The notes: generated from the sequence alone by a model not told the origin. 64,000 nucleotides of DNA from Ipomoea triloba (GCF_003576645.1 NC_044917.1:19401033-19465032); one strand, 5' to 3'; numbered from the stretch's first letter, positions 11,669 to 23,549 are shown. Translations and numbers: made by a program.

Positions 11669-11683
11669 ACCAGTTTCTGAGGA

Positions 11684-12620
11684 ATGATGAACTCTGGGTT
11701 CCTTGACTTTGCTGTCAACATTCCAAAGTTGGAACACTTTGAAGGCGTGGGCTTTCACAGATGGCAAAAGAAGATGAAGTTCCTCCTTGCGGCCCTGAAT
11801 GTGGCATATGTGCTGAGCACCCCGAAGCCAGTGGAGCAAGAGAATGAGACGCTTAAAGCCACCCGTCGCCGACTCAAATGGGAGAATGATGATCTCGCCT
11901 GCCGTGGTCATATTCTGAACGGTATGTCTGACACCCTCTTTGATATTTATCAATATGAGGAATCCTCTAAGGATTTGTGGGATGTGCTTGAGGCAAAATA
12001 TATATCTGAGGATGCCTCTAGCAAGAAATTCCTGGTAAGTGAATTCAATGAATTCAGAATGGTGCACAATCGCTCAGTCATGGAACAATTCCATGAGATT
12101 GTCAGAATCCTTGGACAGATAAGGCACCATGACATGAATATGGATGACTCCATTGCCATTGCCAGTATCATAGACAAGTTGCCACCTTCATGGAATAAGG
12201 TACATCGTGCCTTGATGCAAAGGAAGGAAGAACTTACCATGGAGCAACTGGGTTCCCACCTGTATGTGGAGGAAGGGATCAGACAGAAAGAGAGTAAGAA
12301 AAAAAGCGGTGGGAGGTTAATCGGGGCTTCAGGTTCTACCAAGGCAAACCATATGGGAACCGCAAAGGGAAAGGGAAACCGGGAAAAACCTCAAAATCTT
12401 CTAAGTTTAAGAAGAATGGAAAAGGGAAAGGAAAGGCATGGGTTAAATGCTGGGTGTGCAACGGTCCACACTTCAAAAAGGACTGTGAAGTTTGGAAAGA
12501 AAAGATGGAAGGCATATCTTCTGGTAATCATGGCCAAGGAACTGGCCAATGGAAACAAGGTAAAATCGTTAATCTCGTTTCTGATAGCACTGAAAATTTC
12601 ATTGCTATGATATCTGAAGT
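11684..12620 (+). pseudogene. Copia gag (frameshifted)
   Basis: ATG at 11684 lies only 32 nt after the LTR. The first 200 residues carry a copia capsid-type (UBN2-like) region: FHRWQKKMKFLL, DLWDVLEAKYISEDASSKKF, MEQFHEIVRIL and ELTMEQLGSHLYVEE. The zinc-knuckle CWVCNGPHFKKDC (about 12451-12490) is in a different frame, so a frameshift occurred near 12300. The protein would package the genomic RNA in a virus-like particle. Confidence 0.85.
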
Positions 12621-12633
12621 TTATGTCATGTAG

Positions 12634-15600
12634 ACTAATGACTCGTGGTGGGTTGACACTGGGGCTACCAGGCATGTCTGTAAGGATATAAATCTTTACA
12701 AGATTTATAAAAATCTGGAAGATGGTCCAAGCCTATACATGGGAAATGATTCCATGGTGAAGGTGAAAGGGATTGGACAAGTGGAGTTGCTTCTCACGTC
12801 TGGAAAGAAGCTGACTCTCACGAATGTGTATCATGCCCCAGATGTTAGAAAAAATTTAATTTCTGGCATTGTACTGAACAAGTGTGGTTTTAAACTTGTA
12901 TTTGAAGCAGATCGTTTCATTTTGTCCAAGGCCGGTACGTTTGTAGGCCAAGGATTTCTGTGTTGTAATATGTTCAAACTTAATATTAGTAAAGTTGATG
13001 GTTGTGTTTACACAGTGCGTTCATCATCTTTATGGCATTCACGTTTATGTCACGTAAATTATTTTCGTTTATTTGACATGGCTAAAGATGGATTAATACC
13101 ATCTTTTGAGTTGAACAAGGAACCATGCAGTGCATGCATGTTAAATAAAATAACTAGGAATTCCTTTCCTAGTATAATAAGGAATTCAACTTTGCTTGAA
13201 TTAGTGCACAGTGACCTGTGTGATTTTCATAGCAACCCTTCATTGGGAAATAAAAAGTATACAGTCACTTTCATAGATGACTATTCGAGATATTGCTATG
13301 TGTACCTCCTACATTCCAAGGATGAGGCCTTGGAAAAGTTTAAAATATTTAAGTTGGAGGTTGAATTACAAACTGGTCAGTTGGTGAAAAGATTACGCAC
13401 TGATAGAGGTGGTGAATATTATGATTCTTTCAATCCGTGGGTATCATTCACGAGACCACAGCACCATATACTCTACAGCAAAATGGAGTGGCAGAAAGGA
13501 AAAATAGAGTGCTCAAGGAAATGATAAATTGCATGTTATCAGTTTCCGGATTAAGTGAAGGTTTCTGGAGAGAAGCCATGTTGACCGCTTGTTATGTACT
13601 CAACAGAATTCCTAACAAAAGAAGTAGGGTAACACACCCTATGAACTTTGGTTCAACAAGAAACCCAACCTGAATTATTTGAGAGTCTGGGGTTGCAGGG
13701 CTGTGGTAAGGTTGCCAGATCCTAAACGTAAAGGTCTAGGGGAAAAGGGCATTGATTCTATCTTTATAGTATATGCAGTACACAGCAAGGCATATCGGTT
13801 CTATGTGATAGAACCTAATGACTATGTCTCGATACATACCGTTATAGAGTCACGGGATGCTATCTTTGATGAAAATAGATTCACTTCGATAGATAGAACC
13901 AATGATTTAATTCCTAGTTCAAGTAAATCCAAAGATGTTGATCAAGTTCATGATCATGCAGGGTCAAAGGAACTTGAACTTAGGAAAAGTAAAAGAACCA
14001 GAAAGGCAAAAACATTTGGTCCGGACTTCCAAATGTATTTGGTCGAAGGTTCGAGAGGTACCTTGGAGACCACAAATCTTCACTACTTCAATATAGAAGG
14101 TGATCCCTCGTCATTTGAGGAGGCTATGAATTCTCATGATGTTGCTTTCTGGAAAGAAGCAATTAATGATGAAATGGATTCCATCATGGGAAATAACACT
14201 TGGATATTAACTGATCCTCCGAGTGGTTGTAAACCTATCGGGTGCAAGTGGATCTTCAAAAAGAAGATGAAAGTCGATGGGTCAATCGAGAAGTTCAAAG
14301 CCAGGCTTGTCGCACAGGGCTTTAAACAAAAGGAAGGAGTAGACTTCTTTGACACTTATGTACCTGTAGCGAGGATTGCTACCATTAGATTGTTAATTGC
14401 CATTTCGGCTATACACAATCTTGTAATTCATCAAATGGATGTTAAGACTGCATTCTTAAATGGTGAATTAGAGGAGGAAGTGTACATGAAGCAACCAGAA
14501 GGCTTCGTGGTTGCTGGACAAGAGCATAAAGTTTGCAAGTTAATTAAGTCACTTTATGGCTTAAAGCAAGCCCCTAAGCAATGGCATGATTGGTTTGATC
14601 AAGTGGTGCTAGCTAATGGGTATAGGATAAATCAATCTGATAAATGTATCTACAGCAAATTTGATAACCAAGGACAAGGGGTTATTATTTGCTTATACGT
14701 AGATGACATGTTAATTTTTGGAACTAATCTGGAAAAGGTTAAGGAAACCAAAGAGTTTCTTAGTTCCAGTTTCTCCATGAAAGATTTGGGAGAAGCAGAA
14801 GTTATTCTTGGAATAAAAATTACTAAAGTGCAAGGTGGTGTTAGATTAACACAATCTCATTATATTGAGAAAGTGTTAAAAAGGTTTAATCACTTGACTG
14901 GTTCTCCAGTTTCTACTCCTATGGACCCTTCGTTGAAGTTAATTCCAAATGAAGGTAATCCAGTTTCTCAGTTAGAGTATTCGAAAGTGATAGGATGCTT
15001 AATGTATGCAATGACTAGTACTCGTCCTGATATTGCGTTTGCAGTAGGAAAGGTGAGTAGATACACTAGTAATCCCGGTGCAATACATTAGTTGGCATTA
15101 AAAAGAATCTTGAAATATCTGAATAAAACCATTGATTATGGTTTGGTGTATTCGAGAGATATCTCCATCCTGGAAGGATATTCTGATGCTAGTTGGATCT
15201 CAAATCAGGAAGATTATTCCTCAACTAGTGGATGGGTGTTTCTGCTTGGAGGAGGTGCAATCTCCTGGGCTTCTAAAAAGCAAATTTGCATTTCAGATTC
15301 AACTATGGCATCTGAATTCATTGCATTAGCTTCTGCATGTAAAGAAGTTGAGTGGCTAAGGAATTTGATTATGGAAATTCCAATTTGGCCGAAACCGATG
15401 TCACCAATTTTAGTGCATTGTGACAGCGCTACTACACTGGCCAAAGCATATAACAATGTTTATAATGGCAAGTCAAGACACATAGGCATGTGACACAGCT
15501 ATGTGCGGGAGCTCTTAGTTAATGGTGTTGTAGCACTTGACTTTGTACGGTCCCGGTTCAATTTAGCGGATCCGTTTACTAAAGCCTTGGCAAGGGACAT

Positions 15601-15679
15601 GGTGTTGAAAACATCGGAAGGGATAGGTTTAAAACCCAACTTTAGTCGAGAGGTGAAGGAAAGCACAACTCACGCCTAA
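12634..15679 (+). pseudogene. Copia pol (PR-INT-RT-RNaseH), degenerate
   Basis: Protease active site DTGA is at 12655-12666, just after an in-frame TAG at 12631. Integrase shows a zinc-binding HSRLCH...CSACM region, HSDLCDF and the LRTDRGGEY block; a frameshift near 13430 precedes QQNGVAERKNR. Another frameshift near 13640 precedes the LRVWGCRA block. RT has CKWIFKKKMKVDGSIEKFKA, QMDVKTAFLNGELEEEVYM and YVDDM at 14696-14710. RNase H (YSDASW, ISWASKKQ) is cut off by TAG at 15089 and TGA at 15491. The last stop is at 15677. At least one stop looks like a CpG transition. Confidence 0.9.
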
Positions 15680-16174
15680 GTTATTACGTTAGGTCCTGAG
15701 TTCAATGATTGATGAGTACTTCATTAATCGGCTGCAAGTACTAAATAAAAGGTATCCCTAAAGTCAGTACTTGGTTTTTCTGCATGAGTGAGAGGATGAG
15801 ATTACTCTTAACTAATCCTTTGAGAAAATGCTTACTGCAGGGCATGATTTAAAAGATTAGCCTATGTGAACATGAAGTGTAGCCGCTTCAAGAGCTTAGG
15901 GTTTGGCTTGATATGTTCATGAATGGATACGGACACATGGCTGTTAATAGTGTTAAGTTTTGAGATTTGTGACTGTAAAAATTTGTGTGTATTCTACCTA
16001 CATTTCTTCAAAGAGACTGCGTGGTTCAAGGTTCGTCCACCATTGCAATCCGAATTGATGTATCGCGTATTATAATATGTGGAAGTTCAATCTTTAAGAC
16101 ACTTTCATTTATGCACAAGTTTTTGGATTTATCTTGGTAAAGCATTAACCTTTACTATATAAATAGAGGAGGAT

Positions 16175-16995
16175 TGTTGGATATTTATATAGTAATGGAT
16201 ATTAATGGTTCAGATGTCTACCATGCAAGCTTAAATAATATTTGGAGTTGTGGAGTTATAAGTATTATTTAGTTTGGTGGAGTTGATTTTGGATGATCGA
16301 GAGATACCTCGAGAGGTCAGTTTATTCGAAAGATCAGTTCGCGGAACATCGGTGTCTCGAGAGATAGGAATGTTCGAGAGATACATCGAGAGATTAGTTC
16401 GATCGACAGATGTCTCGATGGTCTTTTTGTAAACTTCCAACTCTCGAGAGATGCGAATCTGTGAAGCGTTCTATGACTCGAATGCTGATCTGATATATGT
16501 AAGGGTAAGTATTGTACACATGTTTTAGTATCTCTTGTTTTGCAACAGGTATATTGCATTGGGGATATTAAGACTAGAATGTGTTTTAACACGTTTATCA
16601 TGCATGGGTACGTAACTTACGTAAACCGGATTATCCTATCCAAAATCGGTTGGAATTCAAATATATGGTTGAAGGTGGTTTACCAACAGCCATAAACTTC
16701 TAGTAACTGCTCCCAACGGTTAGAAATTTTTCTATAAATTCTAGGGAGTGTCATCTGATGAACATAGCAAGTTTTTGCATTCTATCAAGTTATTTCACGG
16801 TTCAAATCTCTCCTAAAGTTTCTTTTCAAGCAACAAAGAACTTTGTTTCATCTTCTTGTATCCCATAAGATTTAGTCTTGAAACCTCGTTGCTTTGTGAG
16901 AGGGAAGATTAAAAGCTTATAGGAAAGTGATATGACGCCTGAAGATCTCATTTCCTCGTTTCTGTTATTCCTCATATTCCTCTCTTAAACCAACA
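16175..16995 (+). repeat. Copia 3' LTR (821 bp)
   Basis: Starts TGTTGGATATTTATATAG and ends CTTAAACCAACA, the same length as the left LTR. It is preceded by a purine-rich tract and followed by TTTTA, matching the left flank. Confidence 0.92.
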
Positions 16996-17044
16996 TTTTA
17001 TGCATAAATATTGATTTTATAGGAGTAACATTAAATGCTATATA

Positions 17045-17084
17045 TGCGCGCGCGCGCGCGCACACACACACGCACACACGCACG

Positions 17085-17142
<58 letters not shown>
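17045..17142. repeat. Compound (CG)n-(CA)n-(TA)n microsatellite
   Basis: About 98 bp of strictly alternating purine-pyrimidine sequence: CG repeats, then CA repeats with scattered CG, then TA repeats. It lies 50 bp right of the copia insertion. Confidence 0.9.
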
Positions 17143-17179
17143 CTGGCCCCATAGTAGCTCCGACCATGGTTAAATGTTA

Positions 17180-17620
17180 GACTCTTGTAATAATTTAATA
17201 ATATTATGAAAAATGAAACTGTAAGTAACTTGAGTGAAATTGCAAGCATACGAAATGAGTATTTGATAACATATTAATTCATTGCGATGAGAACAATAGT
17301 TTTGTGAATAATCTTATTATTGATTAATTCATAATGTTTGAAGTAAAGGAAGATATGTATTTATAAGGATGTAGAGAGTTCCAATTAGGATAGGAATGGT
17401 AAATGATAATATTCCCAATAATGTAGGGGGAGGGAAAAGGAATTCTAGTGTGTCTAGAATACAGAGTCATAATACGTAACCTCAAGCTTAAGGTTTTCTA
17501 GAGCTTGTCCCTTAGATCATTTGACATTATATTGTTGTAGTTAGTGGCTTGAAAAAGATGTTTGCCAGTTGGTCAATTGTCACAAGTTCTTTAGTAGTCA
17601 ATGAGAAGATCATTGCGCGG
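17180..17620 (-). pseudogene. Copia remnant: RNase H end plus LTR-like sequence
   Basis: On the minus strand 17585-17540 encodes DQLANIFFKPLTT, the conserved C-terminal copia RNase H motif (DQLADIxTKPL). A frame shift further on gives MSNDLRDKL, like the usual LRDKLG ending. Downstream (17480-17180, minus) is LTR-like sequence with TATAAATACATATC near 17365. The rest of this element is not present. Confidence 0.65.
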
Positions 17621-18300
17621 TACTCAGGGGGCTAAGTCCAATTAAAACATTGACTTTGCCACGCCCACAGCCATAGGGCCTTTCCACCTCTCGTTGGGCT
17701 GCCTTCGCTATCCGTTGACGGTTGGAGAACTCGACCTAGCCTAGCTGGGGCGAGGTGGATTACTCGGGTGACTAGTAGATTACTTGTAAGGTGGGGTAGA
17801 TCGCTTGGGCAGACTACTTGTCATATGGTGAGGTGGCAAGGTGGGGATGCACGTGCGATGTTTAGGCGGTTGGCAGAGAGAACTCTAAACATGCTTTGCG
17901 ACATGTCGAACAAAGAAATGTTTAGTGGGGACATGCGGCACTTGGCGGGTCACGCGTGTTGCTGAGGAGGGCAGAGCACTGTGGTCGTCGCACCTGTCCA
18001 TGACATGTGGCTATGGGAGTAGTATAAATGGCTGGCGTGGGGGTGGGGTGGGTGGGAGCATCCCGTTTAGACCATAATCAACATTCATCTTCTCTCTTCA
18101 CTTTTCTCTCAGTCAAAAATGTAGTACATCAAGTGTCTTTTGCTATCCACTAGTTAACAGTAGTAGTCCACCCACCCGTAGTTAGGCTTGTTGATTGGGC
18201 CACTTGCAAGTGTGTTTTTCCATATTTATTTACACACTTTGTAGCCTGTTATATTTCAAGTGTATAGGGCCCTATCATATCAATATACTTTGCAAACCCT
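17621..18300. other. GC-richer segment, possible LTR or promoter remnant
   Basis: Higher GC than its surroundings. A TATA-like GTATAAATGG at about 18021 is followed by a CT-rich leader (TCTCTCTTCACTTTTCTCTC). This looks like a solo LTR or a 5' UTR, but no matching end or target duplication was found. A 65-codon open frame (17768-17965) has no recognisable domain. Confidence 0.3.
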
Positions 18301-18529
18301 TACTTGATATCAACCCAGTTTTATGGTAGGCTTGGCATATATATTAAAAACCATGAATATTAAATAAAATTATAAATTAAAATTTATAATACTTATAAAG
18401 ATTAATAATTATTATAATTGAAATATGTAGATAAGTAATTTTAAATTTTTAACTTATTGTAATAAAAATAAATACATACATATAATTATGAAATAAAGAA
18501 ATTTTAAAAAAATTATATTTTTTTTGGGG

Positions 18530-18900
18530 AGAGGTGGGATATGGACATGACCAAAATTTTTATTGTTTAGCTCTAGCCGGTCCCACTCATATTTAATTTG
18601 ACATTGATAAAAGTACTAACTCTAAACTAAATAAATTGAAGACTTTTTTTTTTAATGTTTTTTATTTTTCGGGTTATGGGTCAAGCAAAAATTTTTATTG
18701 TTTGGTGACTTGGTTCTACCCAAGCAATCTATATTTTAATTGGTCATTGATAAATGTAATGAATCTAACTTAATGAAATTGAAGAAACAAAACTTAATTT
18801 TTAAAAAAACTTTTGTGCTATGTGTTGGAATAGGCAAAAATTTTTATTGTTTAGCCATCCCAAACAAACTCACATTTTAATCGACTAAACCTTTCCAATT
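18530..18900 (+). repeat. Degenerate tandem repeat, about 135-150 bp units
   Basis: The phrase AAAATTTTTATTGTTT recurs at 18552, 18687 and 18837, each followed by a similar CATATTTAATTTG-like stretch and a GATAAA.GTA.T.A segment. Three diverged units can be aligned by eye. There is no coding. Confidence 0.55.
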
Positions 18901-19340
18901 CAAATAATAATTATGCATATGGCAGACATACCTTCACATTTGACACTACATTAGAGGGAGGGAGAGAACTAACTCTTAGACAGGAATCCAAGAAATGTCT
19001 TCTGAGTAAAGATTTTAGAAGATATTCTTTTGTCAAAAAAAAAGTTTCATTTTTCTTTGACCATAATAAATAATTTCCGTTGATTTTATTTTCTGTTGAT
19101 AGTCAAACACTAAAAAAAAAAATAAAAAATGAAAAGAGTTAAAATACATTCCTGAACTTTATACAAGAAGTGAACTAGGCCTCCGAACTTTTAGAACTTA
19201 CAATTAAACCTATCAATTTGTTATTTTCGTACATTTAGACACAATAACAAGTTAATTACCTGCAATAGTAGGTAAATTGTTGATTTGGCATTTTTTAAAT
19301 AAATAATAAAAATAAATTAATATAACATTAAAAAAAAAAA

Positions 19341-19920
19341 AAGATGGCAGGTCGGCCATGGCTGCCAATCCTGCCATCTTCTTCTGGGAAACTAATTTTT
19401 TTTTTTTTTAAAGAAGAAAAAGAGAAGATGGCAGCCATCTTCTAGCCTCCTTCTTCGTCTCCAGAAGAAGGGGCAACTAATTAAAAAAAAAAAAAAAAGA
19501 TGACAGAGGGAAACTATTTTTTTTTTCTTTTTTTAAATAAAGAAGATGGCTGCCATCTTCTTGTTGCTTCCTTCTTCGTCTCTAGAGGCGAAGAAGGGAA
19601 CTTAATTGTTTTTGTTTTGTTTTGTTTTTTTGTTTGTTTTTTTTTTTTTTTTAAAGAATAGAAGATGGCAGCCATCTTCTTCTTGCCTTCTTCTTCAGAG
19701 ACAAAGAAGGGGGAACTAATTAAAATAAAAAGATGGCAGCCATGCCTGCTGCCATCTTTGGGGAACTTTTTTTTTTGTTTTTTTAAGTAGAGAAGATGGC
19801 AGTCTTCTTTTTGCCTCCTTCTTCATCCTCTGAACAATTTTAATTTATTTTTGTTTAATTACAGAGGATGGCAGCAGTGGCCGCGGGCCATGGCTGCCAT
19901 CTTTCTTTTTCTTTTTTTTT
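19341..19920. repeat. Array of GATGGC/GCCATC palindromes
   Basis: Palindromes built on GATGGC[A/T]GCCATC occur at about 19342, 19425, 19542, 19661, 19731, 19790 and 19864. They are separated by poly-A/poly-T tracts and copies of CTTCTTCGTCTC-type sequence. At 19542-19560 the palindrome GAAGATGGCTGCCATCTTC is perfect over 19 bp. The array sits in a transposon-like body beginning near 19140 (CATTCCTGAACTTTATAC). There is no ORF. Confidence 0.75.
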
Positions 19921-20528
19921 TTTTTCAAAAAAAAATTATAGTAATTTATATTTATTATGTATTTGCCAAGTATGCTCATATGGCATGTAATGACTCTCCC
20001 ATATAGGAGGTCATAAGATTGAGATTCGGTGGAGATGAACCCCTACTACAATGTAATAGGGTCAGTTGTATTCCAAAAACCTATAAGGTTGGTGTATTTC
20101 ACCTTTTCTCCCAAAAAAAAAAAGAAAAGAAAAATGACTTTCAGAAGTCATTTTCTTTGTTTGCATATGAACCTCTCTCTCACACACATTTTAATTGTCT
20201 TATTTATTATTTATTAGTCAAATCATTTTTTGTCTTCTTTACTTATTTTTTAATGTTTTAAACAATTTTAAAATTTTTTTTGTGCGTAATGTTATTTTTA
20301 ATGTATTTTTAAATATCTAAATTTTATATAATAATACTAATCTAAATATCATGTAAAATTAAATTTTAAATAACTTGAATCAAGTCTCATTAATCAAATC
20401 AAACTAAGATGGAAGGAATGCAGTTTTCATTTACTACTAGTGTATTACCCGTGTGATGCACAGATAAATTTTTTTAATTATATGTTTATATAATAAAATT
20501 AATGATGAAATTATAAATAATTCTAATA

Positions 20529-21867
20529 TCTACTATATACTAATAAGAGCTAAAGAGAGTTAACCCTAAAATGGGTAGAAAAAAATGGCGGTCAAATTAT
20601 TTAATCAAATGGATGGTTCAGATTGTTTAGATTTATATTTTTCCTTGAGATTTCCTAATTTATCCTTAATTATATGATTATCCGTTAAGTTTTCCGTTAA
20701 ATATTTTCTTCTTCGTTAATATTCCGTTAACTTTTAACTTACCCATTAATTTCTATAAGAAAGATCTTAGGTTCGAACCTCATCCCAATCAAATTTGACA
20801 TAATTAAGTTCACCACTCTATTTTACTCTTATTAAATTAAATAAATTAGTAGCTACAACAAAAAATGATACATATGTATTTCTTTAATTTAGAATTATGT
20901 GTCTACAATACCTTTATTTAAAAAAATTATTCATTGTCAAAAAATTAAATTAAATAAGAGAAATAATTTCATTAGTTATATTGTCTTTATTTTCTCTCAT
21001 GCAAAGATTCTTTACATTCAAATTTATCAATTGATATTCATTACATTGTCCATTATCTTATTTTTACAATATCTTGTAATTAAATATCAAAGTTATAATA
21101 CAAAATAATGTTATATATTTATTTACCAAGTATTTTATTAGTACCGTTAAAAAAAAATAGTTTGAAATCAATCATATTAACTACTTAGGAGATTTGTTGA
21201 CAATGAAAGTACTCAAATAACCCATTACCCAACAAATTGAAGCGAGAAACTATCTTTTAATATCTTTGGAATACATCATATTTAAAATTTTTAAATTTTT
21301 ACTAATTTATTTATCTTTTTCCTTAAACTAGGGATTTCTTTATCCACAATAACTCATTCAACAATAATGGTTGAACCAAATGAACCCCGAGCAGAACACC
21401 TAAAGGAAAGTTCATTACTCCTATATCATAATCTCATTGCATGACGTTGTCATCTATGCTACCAACAGTAACCCAATTACAAATAACACACTACCAACAA
21501 AAATGAAGAGGACAAATAGTAAAGTTGAAGACAATGACAATATTACTCAAAAGAGAATTAAGAATACTTAGAAAAATTCAAACCAAAAGTAGTATTTATT
21601 TAGACTATCATTTTAAACCAAGTATTTAGACTATCGATTTTACAAAGTTGTAAACATTTATTTTAGTGACAATTATAATGAATTTCCTATATTATATTGG
21701 ATTCATATACTTTGAGTTACATATTTAAATAAACAAATTCGACATTCAATTATATTATCTATGTATAAACTTCTCCTATATAATCTTGCATTGATATACT
21801 TTTAAATATTTATTTAAATATAAACATTGGACATTAACTCATTCGCGCAATGCGCGTGTAAAACTAG
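20529..21867 (+). mobile_element. Non-autonomous Helitron (inner copy)
   Basis: Starts TCTACTATATACTAATAAG after an A. It ends with the palindrome CGCGCAATGCGCG, a short spacer and CTAG before T (21864-21867). Both ends match the Helitron rule A|TC...CTAG|T. It aligns with the element in laccase intron 1 over the 3' half and at the 5' tip. The length of 1,339 bp is without any coding for a replicase. Confidence 0.75.
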
Positions 21868-22059
21868 TTTGCAATTATAAGATTTGTATATTGGTGTTGA
21901 AATTGATTACTTAAAAATTATATTAGGAAAAAGTCTAAACAAAAAAGTAGAACGAAGAGAATGGCTAATTGATACACAATATTATTTTAAGTAACAAAAA
22001 TCAAATGAAGGGAATCTCTATGTTTAATTACGATTAAAGTGTTAAACACACTGGTTGAT

Positions 22060-22510
22060 ATTATGGACATAATATGTGTATATTTAATTTCTTTTAATTA
22101 TAGACATAATATATGTATGTTTATTTTCATTTAATTATCCACCGTAATATGTGTATGTTTAATTTTATATATGAACAGAAAAAGTTACCATTAATTTCAA
22201 TAAAAATGAGGTCGTTTTATTATGACTACAATATAGTAATTAAGGAGTATATATTATACTTAATTAATATTATGCTAATTATGACATCCATGTAATATGA
22301 ATAATTATGATAAATAAGGAGTATATATTATTCTTATTAAAATAATATGTGTAGGTTTAATTTTGGACGTAATATGTGTATGTTTAATTTTCTATATGGG
22401 CAGAAAAATTTATCATTAATTCCAATAAAAAAGAGATCATTTTATTATGATTACAATATAGTACTTAGGGAGTTTATATTATACTTAGTTTTTATTAATT
22501 CCTTAATTGC
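22060..22510 (+). repeat. Diverged tandem duplication, about 235-bp unit
   Basis: Two blocks share, in the same order, AATATGTGTATGTTTAATTT, CAGAAAAA.TTA.CATTAATT, TTTTATTATGA.TACAATATA and TATATTATACTTA. The first is 22140-22265 and the second 22370-22490. It lies inside the outer Helitron. The short peptides it could encode are not convincing genes. Confidence 0.6.
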
Positions 22511-23090
22511 CATAATTTTTAAGATTTTATTCAAAAGTAATCAAAGGAAGTGCACGGATAATTGATATTATTTGAAGTAAAAAAAAATATAAAATCATCC
22601 TAAGAAAGGATTCTCTATGTTTAATTACCATAATAAATTTAGATGTTAAATATGGTTGTTAATTAACATTTAGATGTTAAATAATATTGTGTAATTGCCT
22701 ATATAGATTATCATAATAATAAACGGGTTAACATATGTATCAGTATTATATATAAAAAAGGAAGAAAGCCTTTTAGGTAAATTATATTAGAAAAAGTCAA
22801 TTTATTAAAATATTATAGGAAAATTATATTAGAGAAATTATATTAGAAAACTGATTAGCTGTTATCAATCATGGTAATTTTTTCTATTTGTAACTATAAC
22901 AGATTTAATAGGAAAATTTAATTAGGATCTTAATAATTGGATTATTATTATTATTAGTCCTAACTATAATCCATCTATTATTATTTTCCTAACTATAATC
23001 CATCTATTATTGTTTTTGTTGTTGTTCCCATAAATTCATTCCTTAACTCTTGAATTCCTTAACTCCTTAAATTCTTAATCTAATAAAAGA

Positions 23091-23546
23091 TACAATGGAG
23101 GTACGATGATATAATTGTTGGAATGCATGAATTAATTATGAAATATATATATATAATTAATTCATAAATTCCGTAATTAGAAACATAGAAACATTCTATG
23201 TAATTATATTTATCATAACAATTACATACATATACATTATATCATATCATATATATGAGTGCATAATAATAAAAGAATATACTAATATATATGAAATTAA
23301 TTCCTTAATTATACCGGTTCTACATTCATCATTACATACATAAATAGGAAAAATTTTACACTGAAAATGTCTACCGCTATTGCCCATCACAAAGGCTCCA
23401 TATGAGTAATTGCTTTAAAAAAAAAATAGTGTTCTTTGCTTCTGGTATGGCTATGGGACTTTCTTTTGGGTTCTGCTCTCTATTTAGTTCATTCCAAACA
23501 GGACACTAATTTTACACTCCTACGCTCTTATTTTATCTAATTACCT
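23091..23546. other. AT-rich DNA, no gene seen
   Basis: Mostly AT-rich simple sequence between the outer Helitron and the PIF/Harbinger-like element. No coding signal, terminal repeats or tRNA-like motif were found. Confidence 0.5.
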
Positions 23547-23549
23547 TAA

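Larger units (their letters stand above)
10831..16995 (+). mobile_element. Ty1/copia retrotransposon, complete but defective
   Basis: Two 821-bp LTRs (TG...CA) flank a gag-pol body, with a 5-bp TSD TTTTA at 10826-10830 and 16996-17000. Domain order PR-INT-RT-RNaseH defines copia. A purine-rich tract (AAATAGAGGAGGAT) lies just before the right LTR. The LTRs differ at about four sites, so the insertion is recent. The body has at least three premature stops and at least three frameshifts. The 32-nt leader after the left LTR lacks the usual plant tRNA-iMet site TGGTATCAGAGC. Confidence 0.93.
20437..23090 (-). mobile_element. Outer Helitron, interrupted by an inner Helitron
   Basis: On the minus strand the 3' end has an imperfect hairpin (GTGCATCACACGGG), then AATACACTAG followed by T, at 20437. 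A candidate 5' end TCTTTTATTAGATTAAG preceded by A lies at 23090. Between them sits the plus-strand Helitron 20529-21867. The 3' end is well supported; the 5' end is inferred. No Rep/helicase coding is visible. Confidence 0.5.

Noticed and set aside
11652..11672. Reverse-oriented primer site (ATACCAG) as a real tRNA site
   Set aside because: Only six or seven bases match, in the wrong orientation.
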